DNA of 64,000 nucleotides from Planctomycetaceae bacterium (GTDB taxonomy: Bacteria; Planctomycetota; Planctomycetia; Pirellulales; Thermoguttaceae), in contig SFIW01000005.1 in the NCBI GenBank assembly GCA_004556055.1, positions 1-64,000 of the forward strand. Reading direction: 5' to 3'. Made by a program: the position numbers and the translations under genes. Position 1 is the first letter of the stretch. Every line of letters starts with the position of its first letter. The notes beneath the pieces are model-generated. The model searched no databases, was not told the DNA's origin, and saw nothing but the letters and a program-made list of their open reading frames with translations. Below are positions 32,977 to 41,792 of this stretch, piece after piece.

Positions 32977-35418
32977 CTACTCATGATCCCACTCGTTCGT
33001 TTGACCCGGCAATTCGGAGTTGAGGGACGCCCAGAATGGGTGTTGTCTGTCGGCGCGCGTTCTCGCGTCTTCTAAGATTACGCGCGTCGACGGTTCGACG
33101 CGTCCACTCTGCGGCGTGAGCTTCTTGCCGTTGAAAAGAACCTCGATTTTCCGGTCAAAATCTACTAATTCAGGTGAGAGGAAGATTACCCCGCGATTGG
33201 CGTTCGAGACGACTCGGACTCTATTGTTGACGACTTTGAAGAACTCGGTCTTCGCCGGACGATACATCGGCCCCAAGTTTCGCGTATAGAGAGGGTCGAC
33301 CATCGCGTTTGAGGGGAAATCAAAGAGCTCGGCGCACCAGAAGAAGTTGTCCCATGGTCGCGCAGAATATGCGACGCGTTCGTCGGGAGACATGAATCTT
33401 CGCGATCGCACCCCCATCCACTCGAAAATCTTGGCGGTCTCTTCCGCAAAGGTCTCCTGTCCGCGCCCCTTATACAGGACGTACGTCATGTCGAAGGGCT
33501 TGGAGAGATCCATACCCCAGTCGAGCGTTTCGCGACTTGCGATAATTTTTCCGCCGTCGAGCTCCCCTCCGACTCCGTAGACGGGCACAAACTCCGCGTT
33601 TTTCTTCAAAATATCGGTCGTGTATTTCGCTTCCCCGCAAATCGGTATAATTCCCGCCCACAAGTCGGGCCTACCAAGCGCGACGTCCCAAACCGCGTCG
33701 GCTCCCGTGTAGAAACCCGCGAGGAAGACGCGGTCGACGTCGATCGAAAAAGTGCGCAGCGCGTCGCGAAGGCAATAGAGCGTCGCAGCGCATGGAACCG
33801 CCGAAAAGTCATACGGGATTCCCTTCTCCGTCCATTTTGGCGCGACGACGATATATCCGTAACGCGACGCTTGCCCGTAACGCTCGTATACCTTCTTCCC
33901 CTGAGCGTTTACCTTTTCCGTCCATGGTCCGCACCACCAATTCAACTGGTTAATCGGTTCGGAACGCTCTCCATGAAGAGAGACGATCGCGGGGTATTTT
34001 TTATTTGGGTCGTATTCCGGAGGGAGTTGAACGCAATATGTGAAGTTCTTCCCGCTCTGGAAGGAGGGAACGGAGATTTCATATTGAGCAGGGGTTTCCT
34101 TCGCAGACCGCGGCGGGCTTTTCGGCGGCTTCATATTTTCGAGGATGAGGGCGACGAATTTCGGCGTGGCGGCTTCTTCGCTCTTGATCTCTTTCCATAA
34201 TTCCTCGCGCTGTAAAGGTCGGGACTCGAGGAGATAACGTCTGGTCGCCTGCCGGACGCGATAAAGGGAGGCGGTCATTTCGATTCTCGAATCGGCGCCG
34301 ACATTTCCGACGAGCCATCCGGAGAGGGCAATAGCGAGTCTCTGCGAGTCGTTTAGGGAGGAGTCGACGAGCGCTTGTTCGAAGGCGGCGAATCGTCCGA
34401 GCGTGTTAGGGGATAGTTCGCGTTTGATTTCGGAGCATAGGGCGGAGAGTCCCTTTTTGAGCTCTTCGTTTTCGAGTTTTTCGACTAGTTCGTCGATTTT
34501 TTGGATGATTTCGTCGCGCTTTTTATCTTCCGCCTCGAATTCGCGCCTCATTCTTCTTAGCGCTTGCAACTTCTCCGGCGAGACGCGATCCTCTTCGAAA
34601 GCGGCGATGAGTTCGCGCACCTTCTTGTGCTGTCCCGCGGCGCGACGCATCTCCAGTTCGTTGATGAGACGTTCCGCCGACATTTGTTTGATGAGGCGCA
34701 GGGCGACGTCGAGTCTCGAACCGTTCGATTCGTCTTGCTCGAAATCTTTGATAATTTCCTGCAACTCTTCAACCGCTTGTTCGTAGAGCGCGGCTTGGAC
34801 GTAAAACTGGTAGACGCGGAGTCTGTCTTCGAGAGAGGTTGGATCGATCTGTTTTTTGATGAGAGCAGAGAGGATCTCGCGCGGGACGACGTAGGGGGAA
34901 AGCCGCATATCGAGATTATGAGTGAGTCCTTGGACGCGCACGTACGTAGGCGCGATTTCGGTGACTCCCTGAACGATGGTCGTGTTTCCCGCAACGATAA
35001 CTCGACGCCCGAAGAGGTCGAAATCCTCGACGACGCGCCATGAGCCGAGCGCGGCGACTTTCTCATTGGGGTTTGTGTTGACGCGTTGCGAGATTCGGAA
35101 GACGTCGACGGCTGCTCCCGATTCGTCGGGTATGAGGTCGGCGACGTTGTTTTTCGGAATATAAATCCTTCTCAACTCGTCGTCGACGGCGAGGATTTTT
35201 TCCGAGGCGACAGGAGATGAATCGCGTTCCGCGCGCGACTCGGTCGTTTCGGCGACGCTCTTCGTTGGGAAGATGGAGCCGATGAAGAGTCTTCCGTCCT
35301 TCATAACGACGCGCATTTGAGCGGCGTAAGTTGCGTTGACTCCGAGAGTAAGAAGGAGTCCGAGAGCTACGACAAACGCGCGCGCGGATCCTCGTCTTGT
35401 TTTCAAAATCCGAATCAT
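32977..35418 (-). CDS. Secreted protein with a degenerate alpha/beta-hydrolase domain
   Basis: This 813-residue protein has a signal peptide (ARAFVVALGLLLTLGVNATYAAQ). A helical, charged middle part (about 190-440) leads to a C-terminal alpha/beta-hydrolase-like domain from about 455: LPPEYDPNKKYPAIVSLHG, YIVVAPKW, VDRVFLAGFYTGADAVWDVAL, DLWAGIIPICG and VLYKGRGQETFAEETAKIFEWM. These are the landmarks of the dienelactone-hydrolase/PHB-depolymerase-like peptidases common in planctomycetes. In active members the nucleophile elbow is G-x-S-x-G and a His follows GRG; here Tyr570 (TAC) and Gln654 (CAG) stand at those places. I infer a non-catalytic binding protein. ATG 35418 has AAGGGAT upstream. 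Confidence 0.72.
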   Translation of the reverse strand: MIRILKTRRGSARAFVVALGLLLTLGVNATYAAQMRVVMKDGRLFIGSIFPTKSVAETTESRAERDSSPVASEKILAVDDELRRIYIPKNNVADLIPDESGAAVDVFRISQRVNTNPNEKVAALGSWRVVEDFDLFGRRVIVAGNTTIVQGVTEIAPTYVRVQGLTHNLDMRLSPYVVPREILSALIKKQIDPTSLEDRLRVYQFYVQAALYEQAVEELQEIIKDFEQDESNGSRLDVALRLIKQMSAERLINELEMRRAAGQHKKVRELIAAFEEDRVSPEKLQALRRMRREFEAEDKKRDEIIQKIDELVEKLENEELKKGLSALCSEIKRELSPNTLGRFAAFEQALVDSSLNDSQRLAIALSGWLVGNVGADSRIEMTASLYRVRQATRRYLLESRPLQREELWKEIKSEEAATPKFVALILENMKPPKSPPRSAKETPAQYEISVPSFQSGKNFTYCVQLPPEYDPNKKYPAIVSLHGERSEPINQLNWWCGPWTEKVNAQGKKVYERYGQASRYGYIVVAPKWTEKGIPYDFSAVPCAATLYCLRDALRTFSIDVDRVFLAGFYTGADAVWDVALGRPDLWAGIIPICGEAKYTTDILKKNAEFVPVYGVGGELDGGKIIASRETLDWGMDLSKPFDMTYVLYKGRGQETFAEETAKIFEWMGVRSRRFMSPDERVAYSARPWDNFFWCAELFDFPSNAMVDPLYTRNLGPMYRPAKTEFFKVVNNRVRVVSNANRGVIFLSPELVDFDRKIEVLFNGKKLTPQSGRVEPSTRVILEDARTRADRQHPFWASLNSELPGQTNEWDHE

Positions 35419-35654
35419 AACTATCCCTTAAACTAGGGCGCGACGGCCCCTAAGTATTAACGGCAAATTTTTTGGAAAGATTCAGCGAAAGACGTCGCTC
35501 CGCATTAGGTTTGTTATTTTACGCAAAGCGCCGTCGACGAGCGCTAAATCCTCTTTTTTCATTCAAACCCCTGAATCGAACTTGCGTTGAGGACGTCTTT
35601 TCCTTACTCTCTGAGAGTTAGTTCGCGAACGCCCATGGATGGGAGGATCGAGTG

Positions 35655-35981
35655 ATGAAGATAGAAGACGAAATTGAACAAGGATTGAAATACGTACGCG
35701 AAAAATTGACGCAACAGCTCGTCGACGGAACGGCGGGACGTCGCGAAACGGCGGATCTTGCGTTGGCGGCGTTGGCTCTTGTGGCGGCGCGCGAACGCGA
35801 GTTCAAGGGGGGAAACGCGCCGATACGAAGCGCGAATCTCCGCGTCGCGCGCGTCGAAGAGACGGACGCGGAGCCTCGTATTCTATCTTTTGAACGCGAA
35901 CTCTCCGCTCTTCGCGGACAGTTTGCAAGAACGCAAGGCGACTACGGCGGGCCGCGTTTGCGTCTATATGTAGGCGATTGA
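35655..35981 (+). CDS. Small conserved-looking protein of unknown function
   Basis: This 108-residue soluble protein with no cysteines is not recognised. It begins MKIEDEIEQGLKYVREKL, is helical and charged in its first half (ETADLALAALALVAAREREF), and ends in RLRLYVGD. ATG 35655 has GGGAGGA seven bases upstream; a GTG one codon earlier is possible. A terminator follows at once, so it is likely a single-gene transcript. Codon use matches the neighbours, which supports it as a real gene. Confidence 0.65.
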   Translation: MKIEDEIEQGLKYVREKLTQQLVDGTAGRRETADLALAALALVAAREREFKGGNAPIRSANLRVARVEETDAEPRILSFERELSALRGQFARTQGDYGGPRLRLYVGD

Positions 35982-35990
35982 AGCCGAGAG

Positions 35991-36032
35991 AAAAAAAGAA
36001 GGGCGTCGCGCAATCAAGCGCGGCGCCTTTTT
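35991..36032. terminator. Bidirectional terminator between convergent genes
   Basis: The stem GGCGTCGCGC with GCGCGGCGCC (36002-36011 and 36018-36027, one G-T pair) closes an AATCAA loop. Seven A's lie to its left (35991-35997) and five T's to its right (36028-36032). Confidence 0.85.
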
Positions 36033-36044
36033 ATTCGCGAAGGA

Positions 36045-37388
36045 CTACTCGGGAAGAATTAAATCAGGGCTGATCGACGCGTCGACGTGCGGCGCGCTCG
36101 AGTCGGCGGTTTGCGCGTCGCTTTCAACCGAAGGAACGTTTTGTCCGAGGAGCTCCATGAACTTCGCTTTCGATCGGCAGAGGGTTACGATCCTTTCAAG
36201 GATCTTTTCGGGGGCTCCGTTCGAGAGAGCTAGCTTGTGTTGGACGACTCCGAATTTCGTCGCAGGCGTCAGATCGGCGCGCTGCGGCTCTCCCGAGAGA
36301 GGAGTCGGAGTGAAGAAGACGCCGTCGTGCGACGCAAGGCGCGACGGATTCGCGAAAACGAAGAGAGGAATCGCGCCGAGGTTGAAGTCGGTGACGATCT
36401 TCCCGTCGTACTCAACGCCTTGAATCTGGCCGTTTTTGAGGATTTTGACGCGCTTTGCCCTTCCTGAGGGGGCGACGCGACCGACTTGTATTGAGAGGGC
36501 GTAGACCGCGCCGTCGCGCAAGAGAGCGACGGAACCGTCGTCGGCGACTTGTTCAAAATCACCCGCCTTGGTGTAGAAGGTCGCGTTCGTCTCCGGATCG
36601 AAGACCTGGAACCAGAATGGTTCGTCGAGGGCGAGCGCCCAGTCTGAGGCGGGAGCGTCGACGGTTTTCGCCGGCGCGACGGAAAATCTTTCAAGATCGC
36701 CGCGCGCCCAATCTCTCTCGCGTCTTCCAGAGACGTTGCGATTAACTTCCGCGTCGATCCAATACGCGGCGAGGCGCTGAATTTCGGCGTCCATGGCGTC
36801 GACGGAAGCGCGTTGCTCGGGCTTGAGTAGAGCGTGATCAATCTTTACGGCGGCGACGGCGAGATTTTCTTGAAGGAGTTTTTCAAGTTTTGGGTCAACT
36901 TGGCTTGGCCCTACGTCAGGGAGCGCAGGGACGACGAGCTCCGCGCCGGGAACGCCCATTTCGGAGACGTCGATTCCTTCGGGTAGAGGATCATTTTCGC
37001 CGATGATCGCAGTAAACTCCTTGAAAAGGGGTTGACGCGAGAGCGCGTTCATTTCGTCGACGTCGACGGGAAGATTGACGTCGGAGTTGCGTAACGCTGG
37101 GGGCGGCAGGAGAGGCGCGTCGCCGAGAATCGCTTCTTGGGGGAGCTCTTCGGCGCCGTCCGTCGCCGGTGCGTTTTGTTCGTTGTCGGCGCTTTGAGCG
37201 TCCTTGTCGTCGACGGTCAAGAGAAGAGGTTCCTCCGTCTCGTCCTCGTCGTTGGCGAGCGTAAAGTCGAGATCGTCTTGTTCTTGAGCGAAGACGCGAG
37301 GAGCATGTCGAAGAGAATCGAGGGCCTCTCCAAAAGTTAGGAGAGGGGCGACGCTTAACGACGCAATAACAAGGGCGAAACGTTTCAT
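36045..37388 (-). CDS. Secreted protein with a FlgG-like (flagellar rod/hook) C-terminal region
   Basis: This 447-residue protein has a signal peptide (about 1-37, ending near RVFAQEQ), an acidic low-complexity part (about 40-110) and a helical region. From about residue 250 it parallels the C-terminal two thirds of FlgG-type rod proteins. DEPFWFQVFDPETNATFYTKAGDFEQVADDGSVALLRDGAVYAL matches the family's one-turn G-F-F...Y-T-R-x-G-x-F...G. GAIPLFVFANPSRLASHDGVFFTPTPLSGEP matches the L-x-x-F-x-N-P-x-x-L...G..F..T..SG block. HKLALSNGAPEKILERIVTLCRSKAKFMEL matches the terminal helix (LE-x-SNV...V-x-x-I...R-x-F/Y-E). True FlgG has no signal peptide. The likeness is mine by eye. Confidence 0.6.
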   Translation of the reverse strand: MKRFALVIASLSVAPLLTFGEALDSLRHAPRVFAQEQDDLDFTLANDEDETEEPLLLTVDDKDAQSADNEQNAPATDGAEELPQEAILGDAPLLPPPALRNSDVNLPVDVDEMNALSRQPLFKEFTAIIGENDPLPEGIDVSEMGVPGAELVVPALPDVGPSQVDPKLEKLLQENLAVAAVKIDHALLKPEQRASVDAMDAEIQRLAAYWIDAEVNRNVSGRRERDWARGDLERFSVAPAKTVDAPASDWALALDEPFWFQVFDPETNATFYTKAGDFEQVADDGSVALLRDGAVYALSIQVGRVAPSGRAKRVKILKNGQIQGVEYDGKIVTDFNLGAIPLFVFANPSRLASHDGVFFTPTPLSGEPQRADLTPATKFGVVQHKLALSNGAPEKILERIVTLCRSKAKFMELLGQNVPSVESDAQTADSSAPHVDASISPDLILPE

Positions 37389-37424
37389 AGTAGCAGTTGA
37401 CTCCTTATTGATGAAGGGAGCGCG

Positions 37425-38315
37425 TCATTCGCGAGCGAGGCCTAGCGAGACGAGTTTTTCCCATGCTTCGTCGCGTTCGCGACATCGCGCGAGCCCTTGC
37501 CACGACTCATGGCCGAGTTGCATAAACTCCTTTTTCGAGACGGGAATTTTTCCTGCGGCGGCGAGTTTGGCGATCGTTTCTTGTTCGAGCGTCGACAGTG
37601 TCATGGCGCCGAACTGGTAATCTTTAAAGGCGGCGTAGGAGATCGGGAAGAGGGGCCTGATAATCTCTTCGCCAATCACGGTCGCGTATTCTCTAATTTC
37701 TAATTGAGCGTGCTTTTCCATTCTCAGGGCAAGGAAATGGAAAAGGTTGTGAAGGTCGCATTTCCAATACGCCTGGGTATATGTCGACAGGGGGAGATCC
37801 TTTCGCGCCTGTTCTCGCGCGACGCCTAAGTCGACGCGTTTTTCGTACAGCGCGCGCGCGGAACTGAGGAACGCGTTTTCGGAGGCGGATAACTCCGCGC
37901 CGATCTCTGGATCGACAAAACCTTCGCTTCCCTGACGGTTTGAGGAGGCTTGCGTTCTCCACGCGTCCGCTGGGGTTGTCGTCGCGGAATCGATGGCGAC
38001 GGAATATCGCGTCGAATATTCGTTGACGGACGCGGTTCGGTGCCTGATCCACTGTCGCCAAACGTCCATCGGGACTCTAACGAGGAGTTTAACCTCAGCC
38101 ATCTCGAAGGGCGTCGTATGGCGATGACGCAAGAGGTAGCGAATGAGGGTTCGGTCGTCTGAGACGGATTTTGTTCCGACTCCGTAGCTAACGCGAGCGG
38201 CCTGTACGACCGAGTCGTCGGACCCCATCGCGTCGACAAGGCAGACGAACCCGTCGTTTAATAGAGGAAATTTCTTCCATCGTAGCGCTTCAAGCGCCTC
38301 TGTATTGGCCGCCAT
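37425..38315 (-). CDS. thyX: Flavin-dependent thymidylate synthase (ThyX)
   Basis: This 296-residue protein carries the ThyX signature RHRTASVNEYSTRYS (91-105), the R-H-R-x7-S loop that binds dUMP and FAD. It is preceded by LLRHRHTTPFEMAEVKLLVRVP and followed by LPLSTYTQAYWKCDLHNLFHFLALRM. It makes dTMP from dUMP with methylene-tetrahydrofolate and FAD. The length (about 300) is toward the long end of the family, with an insert of about 35 residues after the signature. I chose ATG 38315, which has GGAGGAGGAG upstream; the frame is open further upstream without family similarity. dsbD lies 71 bp upstream and the FlgG-like gene 36 bp downstream, all on the minus strand. Confidence 0.95.
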   Translation of the reverse strand: MAANTEALEALRWKKFPLLNDGFVCLVDAMGSDDSVVQAARVSYGVGTKSVSDDRTLIRYLLRHRHTTPFEMAEVKLLVRVPMDVWRQWIRHRTASVNEYSTRYSVAIDSATTTPADAWRTQASSNRQGSEGFVDPEIGAELSASENAFLSSARALYEKRVDLGVAREQARKDLPLSTYTQAYWKCDLHNLFHFLALRMEKHAQLEIREYATVIGEEIIRPLFPISYAAFKDYQFGAMTLSTLEQETIAKLAAAGKIPVSKKEFMQLGHESWQGLARCRERDEAWEKLVSLGLARE

Positions 38316-38386
38316 GGCGACTCCTCCTCCCTTAATTACGATTAAACGTATGAGAAAGTTGCGATCGATATGACAAAAAGTTGATT

Positions 38387-40483
38387 TTATTTGGCGTCGG
38401 GGATCGTTTGTAGGGCCTCCAGGAGCGTTCCCTTCGAATATAGCCCTTTCAAAATAATCGGCGCCGACGGATTGGCCGGATTGAAGATCATGAGCGTGGG
38501 AACCTGACGCGCGCCGCACTGATCGAGAAGCTCGTTAATCGCAAGGACGTCGGGGGTCTGCGCGTCTTGGTTTGTCCAGTCTGCAGTGAGCGTGAGAATA
38601 TTTTTTCGATCAAAGACCGCTTCCACCTCGGGCGTATGTAAAATCGTTTTTTCCAAGAACTTGCAGTTGACGCACCAGTCGGCGGTGAAATCGACGGCGA
38701 CGCATCGTCCGTTTGCGAGCTCGCGATCGAGGGTTGCGCGGTCGAAGAGAGCCCAATGGTCTTGAGCGAGAGCGCCGTCGCGCTGCGCACGAATCGCCCA
38801 ACGCGTCGCTTTCGCGGCGCTCGCGCTTTGCAACGTCGTCTTAATGGGATTGTGCGGGAAGTTGAAGGAGAAGAGAGCGACGACGAGTAGAAGGACGCAC
38901 GAAACGATCCAACTTACGCGTTTTTTGCCCGGATTCTCCATCTCAAATTGGAAACGTCCGATATTCCAGCACGCGAACCAAATCGCGAAGAGGAACGCAA
39001 GGGTCGGCAGTTGCGTCTCCAGCGGCGCGGAGTAGAGGATCCAAACGACCGCGATCAAGAGGAAAAACCCCATCGTTTTGCGGAAAGTATCCATCCATTC
39101 GCCCGGCTTGGGGAAGAATTTCAGCAGCTCGGGGAACGCGCCTGCGACGAGGAAGGGGGACGCCATCCCTAACCCGATGAGAAGGTAAACGGCGACGACG
39201 AGGCCCGTCTGTCCCTGACGCGTCATCTCGCTGGCCCAGTCAAGCGCGGGGCTTAGGAGGGGCGCGCCGCAAGGGATCGCCAAGAGGGTGGTAATAATTC
39301 CTTTAAAGATTGCGCCCGCGGGCCCCTCCTTCGAGGTGAGCTCGTTGGAACGTTCTCCGCCAAGGAACGCGGGAGTCTGAAGTTCCCAGACTCCCATGAG
39401 GCTTAGCGCCATCGCGAAGACGATCGCGCTCATGACGATTTGGAAGAGGGAACGCGTGAAGAGGAAGCTTAGTCCGACGCTCGCAAAGGCCAAGGCTCCA
39501 AAGACGATCAAGACGCCGAGCGCGTACCAGACGTTTAGGATGAACGCGCTCGCGCGACTGCGCCCCGCTTGCTCAAAGAAGGAGAGGATTTTGAGTCCGA
39601 CGACGGGCAGAACGCAAGGCGTTACGTTCAAGACGAGGCCCCCCAAGAACGCGGTCAAAAGGAGAACAAAGAGCCCGCCTTTCGTCTTTTGCGCGCCTTC
39701 AACGACAAGCCCCGCGTCCTCTTGCGTCGCGATATTTTCACCTTGCGCTTTATTTTGCGCGTCGTCGTCGTTCTCCGACGCGTTCTCCTGCGGTCGAAGG
39801 ATTGCCGCAAGAACGTCTTCGACAGTTGCGTCGGCGTCGTACTTGACGTTGAAGCTGACATTTTGAGGAACGCAAACGCCTCCTTCGCCGTCGGAGCACG
39901 CGAGCGCGGAGATTTCTCCCGAAACTTCAAGAGTCGTCAGGTCGGTCGGCGCGCTCTTCGCGTAGATCGGCGCGATCCATTCGACGCGCCCGATGAGCTC
40001 TTCGAGGGTCGAATCATACGGGTCTTTAACGAAGATCGGCGCGGTGGCGAGGAGGACGTCGCCGACCTCGAACGCGTCGCTTTCTTTCTTCTCTATCGCA
40101 ACCTTCAACTTTTCAAAGAGGGTGGGCGCTCCTCCCGCGCCTTGAGTCGGGGTATAGATATGCCATCCTTCTGCGACGGGGGTTTGAACCGATAAAAACG
40201 CGACGAGTTCAAGCCCTTCGCGCGCCCATTCCTTCGGATCTGCGGCGACGGAAGGAGGAACCGGCGCGACGCAACCTTCAGCCGTCAGAGGTTCGATGGA
40301 GGCGGTATCGGGAGTCGTGGGAATATCCACGGAGAATTGTAAAGGAGAAAAAGGAGCGGCTGAATCTGAACCGACGTTTGGGGCGAGGAAAGACTGCGCG
40401 CGAAGAAGGCTTGGCTGTGAAAATAGGATGACGCATGCAATCGCGACGATCTCCCACGTCAGCGAGAATAGGTTCTTTTTCAT
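38387..40483 (-). CDS. dsbD: Thiol:disulfide interchange protein DsbD
   Basis: This 698-residue protein has the three DsbD parts. A signal peptide and periplasmic N-terminal domain contain the ACSDGEGGVCVPQ cysteine pair. A transmembrane domain of about eight helices (about 270-555) has VTPCVLPV and AIPCGAPLL, the two membrane cysteines. A C-terminal thioredoxin domain has ADWCVNCKFLE. It carries electrons from cytoplasmic thioredoxin across the membrane to periplasmic partners. A thioredoxin reductase is encoded about 3 kb away. ATG 40483 has GGAG seven bases upstream and leads straight into the signal peptide; an earlier in-frame TTG is not needed. Confidence 0.93.
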   Translation of the reverse strand: MKKNLFSLTWEIVAIACVILFSQPSLLRAQSFLAPNVGSDSAAPFSPLQFSVDIPTTPDTASIEPLTAEGCVAPVPPSVAADPKEWAREGLELVAFLSVQTPVAEGWHIYTPTQGAGGAPTLFEKLKVAIEKKESDAFEVGDVLLATAPIFVKDPYDSTLEELIGRVEWIAPIYAKSAPTDLTTLEVSGEISALACSDGEGGVCVPQNVSFNVKYDADATVEDVLAAILRPQENASENDDDAQNKAQGENIATQEDAGLVVEGAQKTKGGLFVLLLTAFLGGLVLNVTPCVLPVVGLKILSFFEQAGRSRASAFILNVWYALGVLIVFGALAFASVGLSFLFTRSLFQIVMSAIVFAMALSLMGVWELQTPAFLGGERSNELTSKEGPAGAIFKGIITTLLAIPCGAPLLSPALDWASEMTRQGQTGLVVAVYLLIGLGMASPFLVAGAFPELLKFFPKPGEWMDTFRKTMGFFLLIAVVWILYSAPLETQLPTLAFLFAIWFACWNIGRFQFEMENPGKKRVSWIVSCVLLLVVALFSFNFPHNPIKTTLQSASAAKATRWAIRAQRDGALAQDHWALFDRATLDRELANGRCVAVDFTADWCVNCKFLEKTILHTPEVEAVFDRKNILTLTADWTNQDAQTPDVLAINELLDQCGARQVPTLMIFNPANPSAPIILKGLYSKGTLLEALQTIPDAK

Positions 40484-40586
40484 TTGAAATCTCCGTTTGT
40501 CCTGAAAGCGCAACTTGGTTAAGGGCCTCTTCGCGCTTTCATTTTACCGACGTGCGCTTGCTTGTACACGTCCCCCGTGAATAGAC

Positions 40587-40628
40587 AAAACGACCCGTCG
40601 CGGCTTCTACGGCGCGCGACGGGTCGTT
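40587..40628 (-). terminator. Strong terminator hairpin after the sigma factor gene
   Basis: A 14-bp perfect stem, AACGACCCGTCGCG with CGCGACGGGTCGTT (40589-40602 and 40615-40628), has a 12-nt loop. On the minus strand it runs into TTTTG, a short U-run, so the long stem probably carries most of the effect. Confidence 0.65.
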
Positions 40629-40656
40629 GGACGTAAGTTAATCGACGATTTGAGGA

Positions 40657-41439
40657 TCAAACAAATTCCATTTTGCGATCTTTAAGTTGCTTCTGAAGTC
40701 TTGCTACGATGGAACTATGCATTTGGCTGACGCGACTTTCGCTCAAATCGAGCGCCGCGCCGATTTCTTTCATCGTCATTTCCTCATAATAATAGAGGAT
40801 GATAATCATTCTTTCGTTACGATTGAGTCCGCGGGTAACCATGCGGATGACGTCAGATTTCTGCAATCTGCTCGTGGGATCTTCACTATTCTCGTCTTCG
40901 ACGAGATCGATTTCGCTAACGTCCTTCGAGCCGTCGGTTTCAAACCACTTCTTATTGAGACTGACGAGATTGACGGCGTTCGCGTCGTTCATAACGCGTT
41001 CGAGTTCGTTCTTGTCAAGATTGAGATGCTTGGCTAGTTCGTCTTGCGTGGGCATTCTTCCGAGCTTGCTTGAGAGTTCCTTGTTAGCTTCGGAGAGTTT
41101 TCTCGCGCGAGAGCGGACGAGTCGCGGAACCCAGTCGGTGCTGCGCAATTCGTCGAGCATGGCGCCGCGGATGCGCGGAACGCAGTATGTCTCAAACTTG
41201 ACGCTCCGCGAAGGATCGTACGCGTCGATGGCGTCCATAAGACCAAAGACGCCGGCGGAAGCGAGATCGTCGACGTCGACTTCGTCGGGTAGGCGCGACC
41301 AAACGCGTTCAGCGTGATAGCGAACGAGGGGCAAATACTGCTCGATAAGCTCGTTGCGTAAGGTTTGATTAGAACGATCGACAATAAAGTCCTGCCACAT
41401 ACGAGCAACCGTTTCGGGATCAGACTGAGTCGCGATCAT
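40657..41439 (-). CDS. FliA/WhiG-family RNA polymerase sigma factor
   Basis: This 260-residue group 3 sigma factor has region 2 (YLPLVRYHAERVWSRLPDEVDVDDLASAGVFGLMDAIDAYD, KFETYCVPRIRGAMLDELRSTDW), region 3 (LGRMPTQDELAKHLNL) and region 4 (LNRNERMIIILYYYEEMTMKEIGAALDLSESRVSQMHSSIVARL). The order and wording match FliA/WhiG. In flagellate bacteria such factors drive late flagellar genes; in others, development or stress genes. ATG 41439 has a full AAGGAGG five bases upstream, which decides the start. An upstream promoter-like block (41636-41676) is shared with the MCE gene. The distant RsbW/STAS pair could regulate it, but that is only a guess. Confidence 0.93.
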   Translation of the reverse strand: MIATQSDPETVARMWQDFIVDRSNQTLRNELIEQYLPLVRYHAERVWSRLPDEVDVDDLASAGVFGLMDAIDAYDPSRSVKFETYCVPRIRGAMLDELRSTDWVPRLVRSRARKLSEANKELSSKLGRMPTQDELAKHLNLDKNELERVMNDANAVNLVSLNKKWFETDGSKDVSEIDLVEDENSEDPTSRLQKSDVIRMVTRGLNRNERMIIILYYYEEMTMKEIGAALDLSESRVSQMHSSIVARLQKQLKDRKMEFV

Positions 41440-41635
41440 AAATTCCTCCTTGGCGACATGAGACGTACGAGAACGTCCCGCCAGACAATTAACCAACGTC
41501 CATGTTGAACTGAGCAAGAACCTCAGCGTGGTCGGTCGTCCAGATCGACGCGACTATGCATGGGTTCCACGATACGTTTAGAGTCTCGAGGACTCGGTAA
41601 AACGCGTGTGAAGCAACTTTCGGGGTCATACAACC

Positions 41636-41676
41636 GCCGTTACTGGTATTATCGTCTCAGACGTTAAAAGGTTTAG
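41636..41676 (-). promoter_or_regulatory. Promoter-like block shared with the MCE gene (copy A)
   Basis: On the minus strand: CTAAAC (41676-41671), 17 bp, GATAAT (41653-41648), then AGTAACGGC ending at 41636. The same layout (T/C-TAAAC, 17 bp, GATAA-T/G, AGTAACGGC) of identical 41-bp length recurs at 46918-46958. The start of transcription would fall in or beside AGTAACGGC. Confidence 0.5.
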
Positions 41677-41716
41677 AAATTAGCGAGATTTTTATAAAAG
41701 AAACCGTAGTTTTTTT

Positions 41717-41743
41717 AAGAAAGCGCCGCAAGGGTCGCGGCGC
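41717..41743 (-). terminator. Terminator after the secreted protein gene
   Basis: The stem GCGCCGC with GCGGCGC (41723-41729 and 41737-41743) is followed on the minus strand by TTTCTT. It lies 50 bp past the stop of the gene at 41793-42770. Confidence 0.6.
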
Positions 41744-41792
41744 GTCAAATAGGAGTGAAACTTTAATTGAAAATCAGAAGAATATGGATTTT

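Larger units (their letters stand above)
41440..41792. other. Intergenic stretch upstream of the sigma factor
   Basis: I see no gene here. From right to left it holds the terminator hairpin of the next gene (41717-41743), an A/T-rich patch, the 41-bp promoter-like block (41636-41676) and a leader of about 200 nt to the sigma factor ATG. The long leader leaves room for control, but I could not find a clear fold in it. Confidence 0.5.

Noticed and set aside
34564..35043. Open frame of 159 codons opposite the degenerate hydrolase gene
   Set aside because: It overlaps fully a gene with signal peptide and recognisable fold, and has no independent support.
41000..41439. Idea that the sigma factor and FlgG-like protein mark a flagellar locus
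   Set aside because: No export apparatus, hook, ring, motor or flagellin gene is visible. FliA/WhiG-type factors are common in non-motile bacteria, and the FlgG-like protein has a Sec signal.
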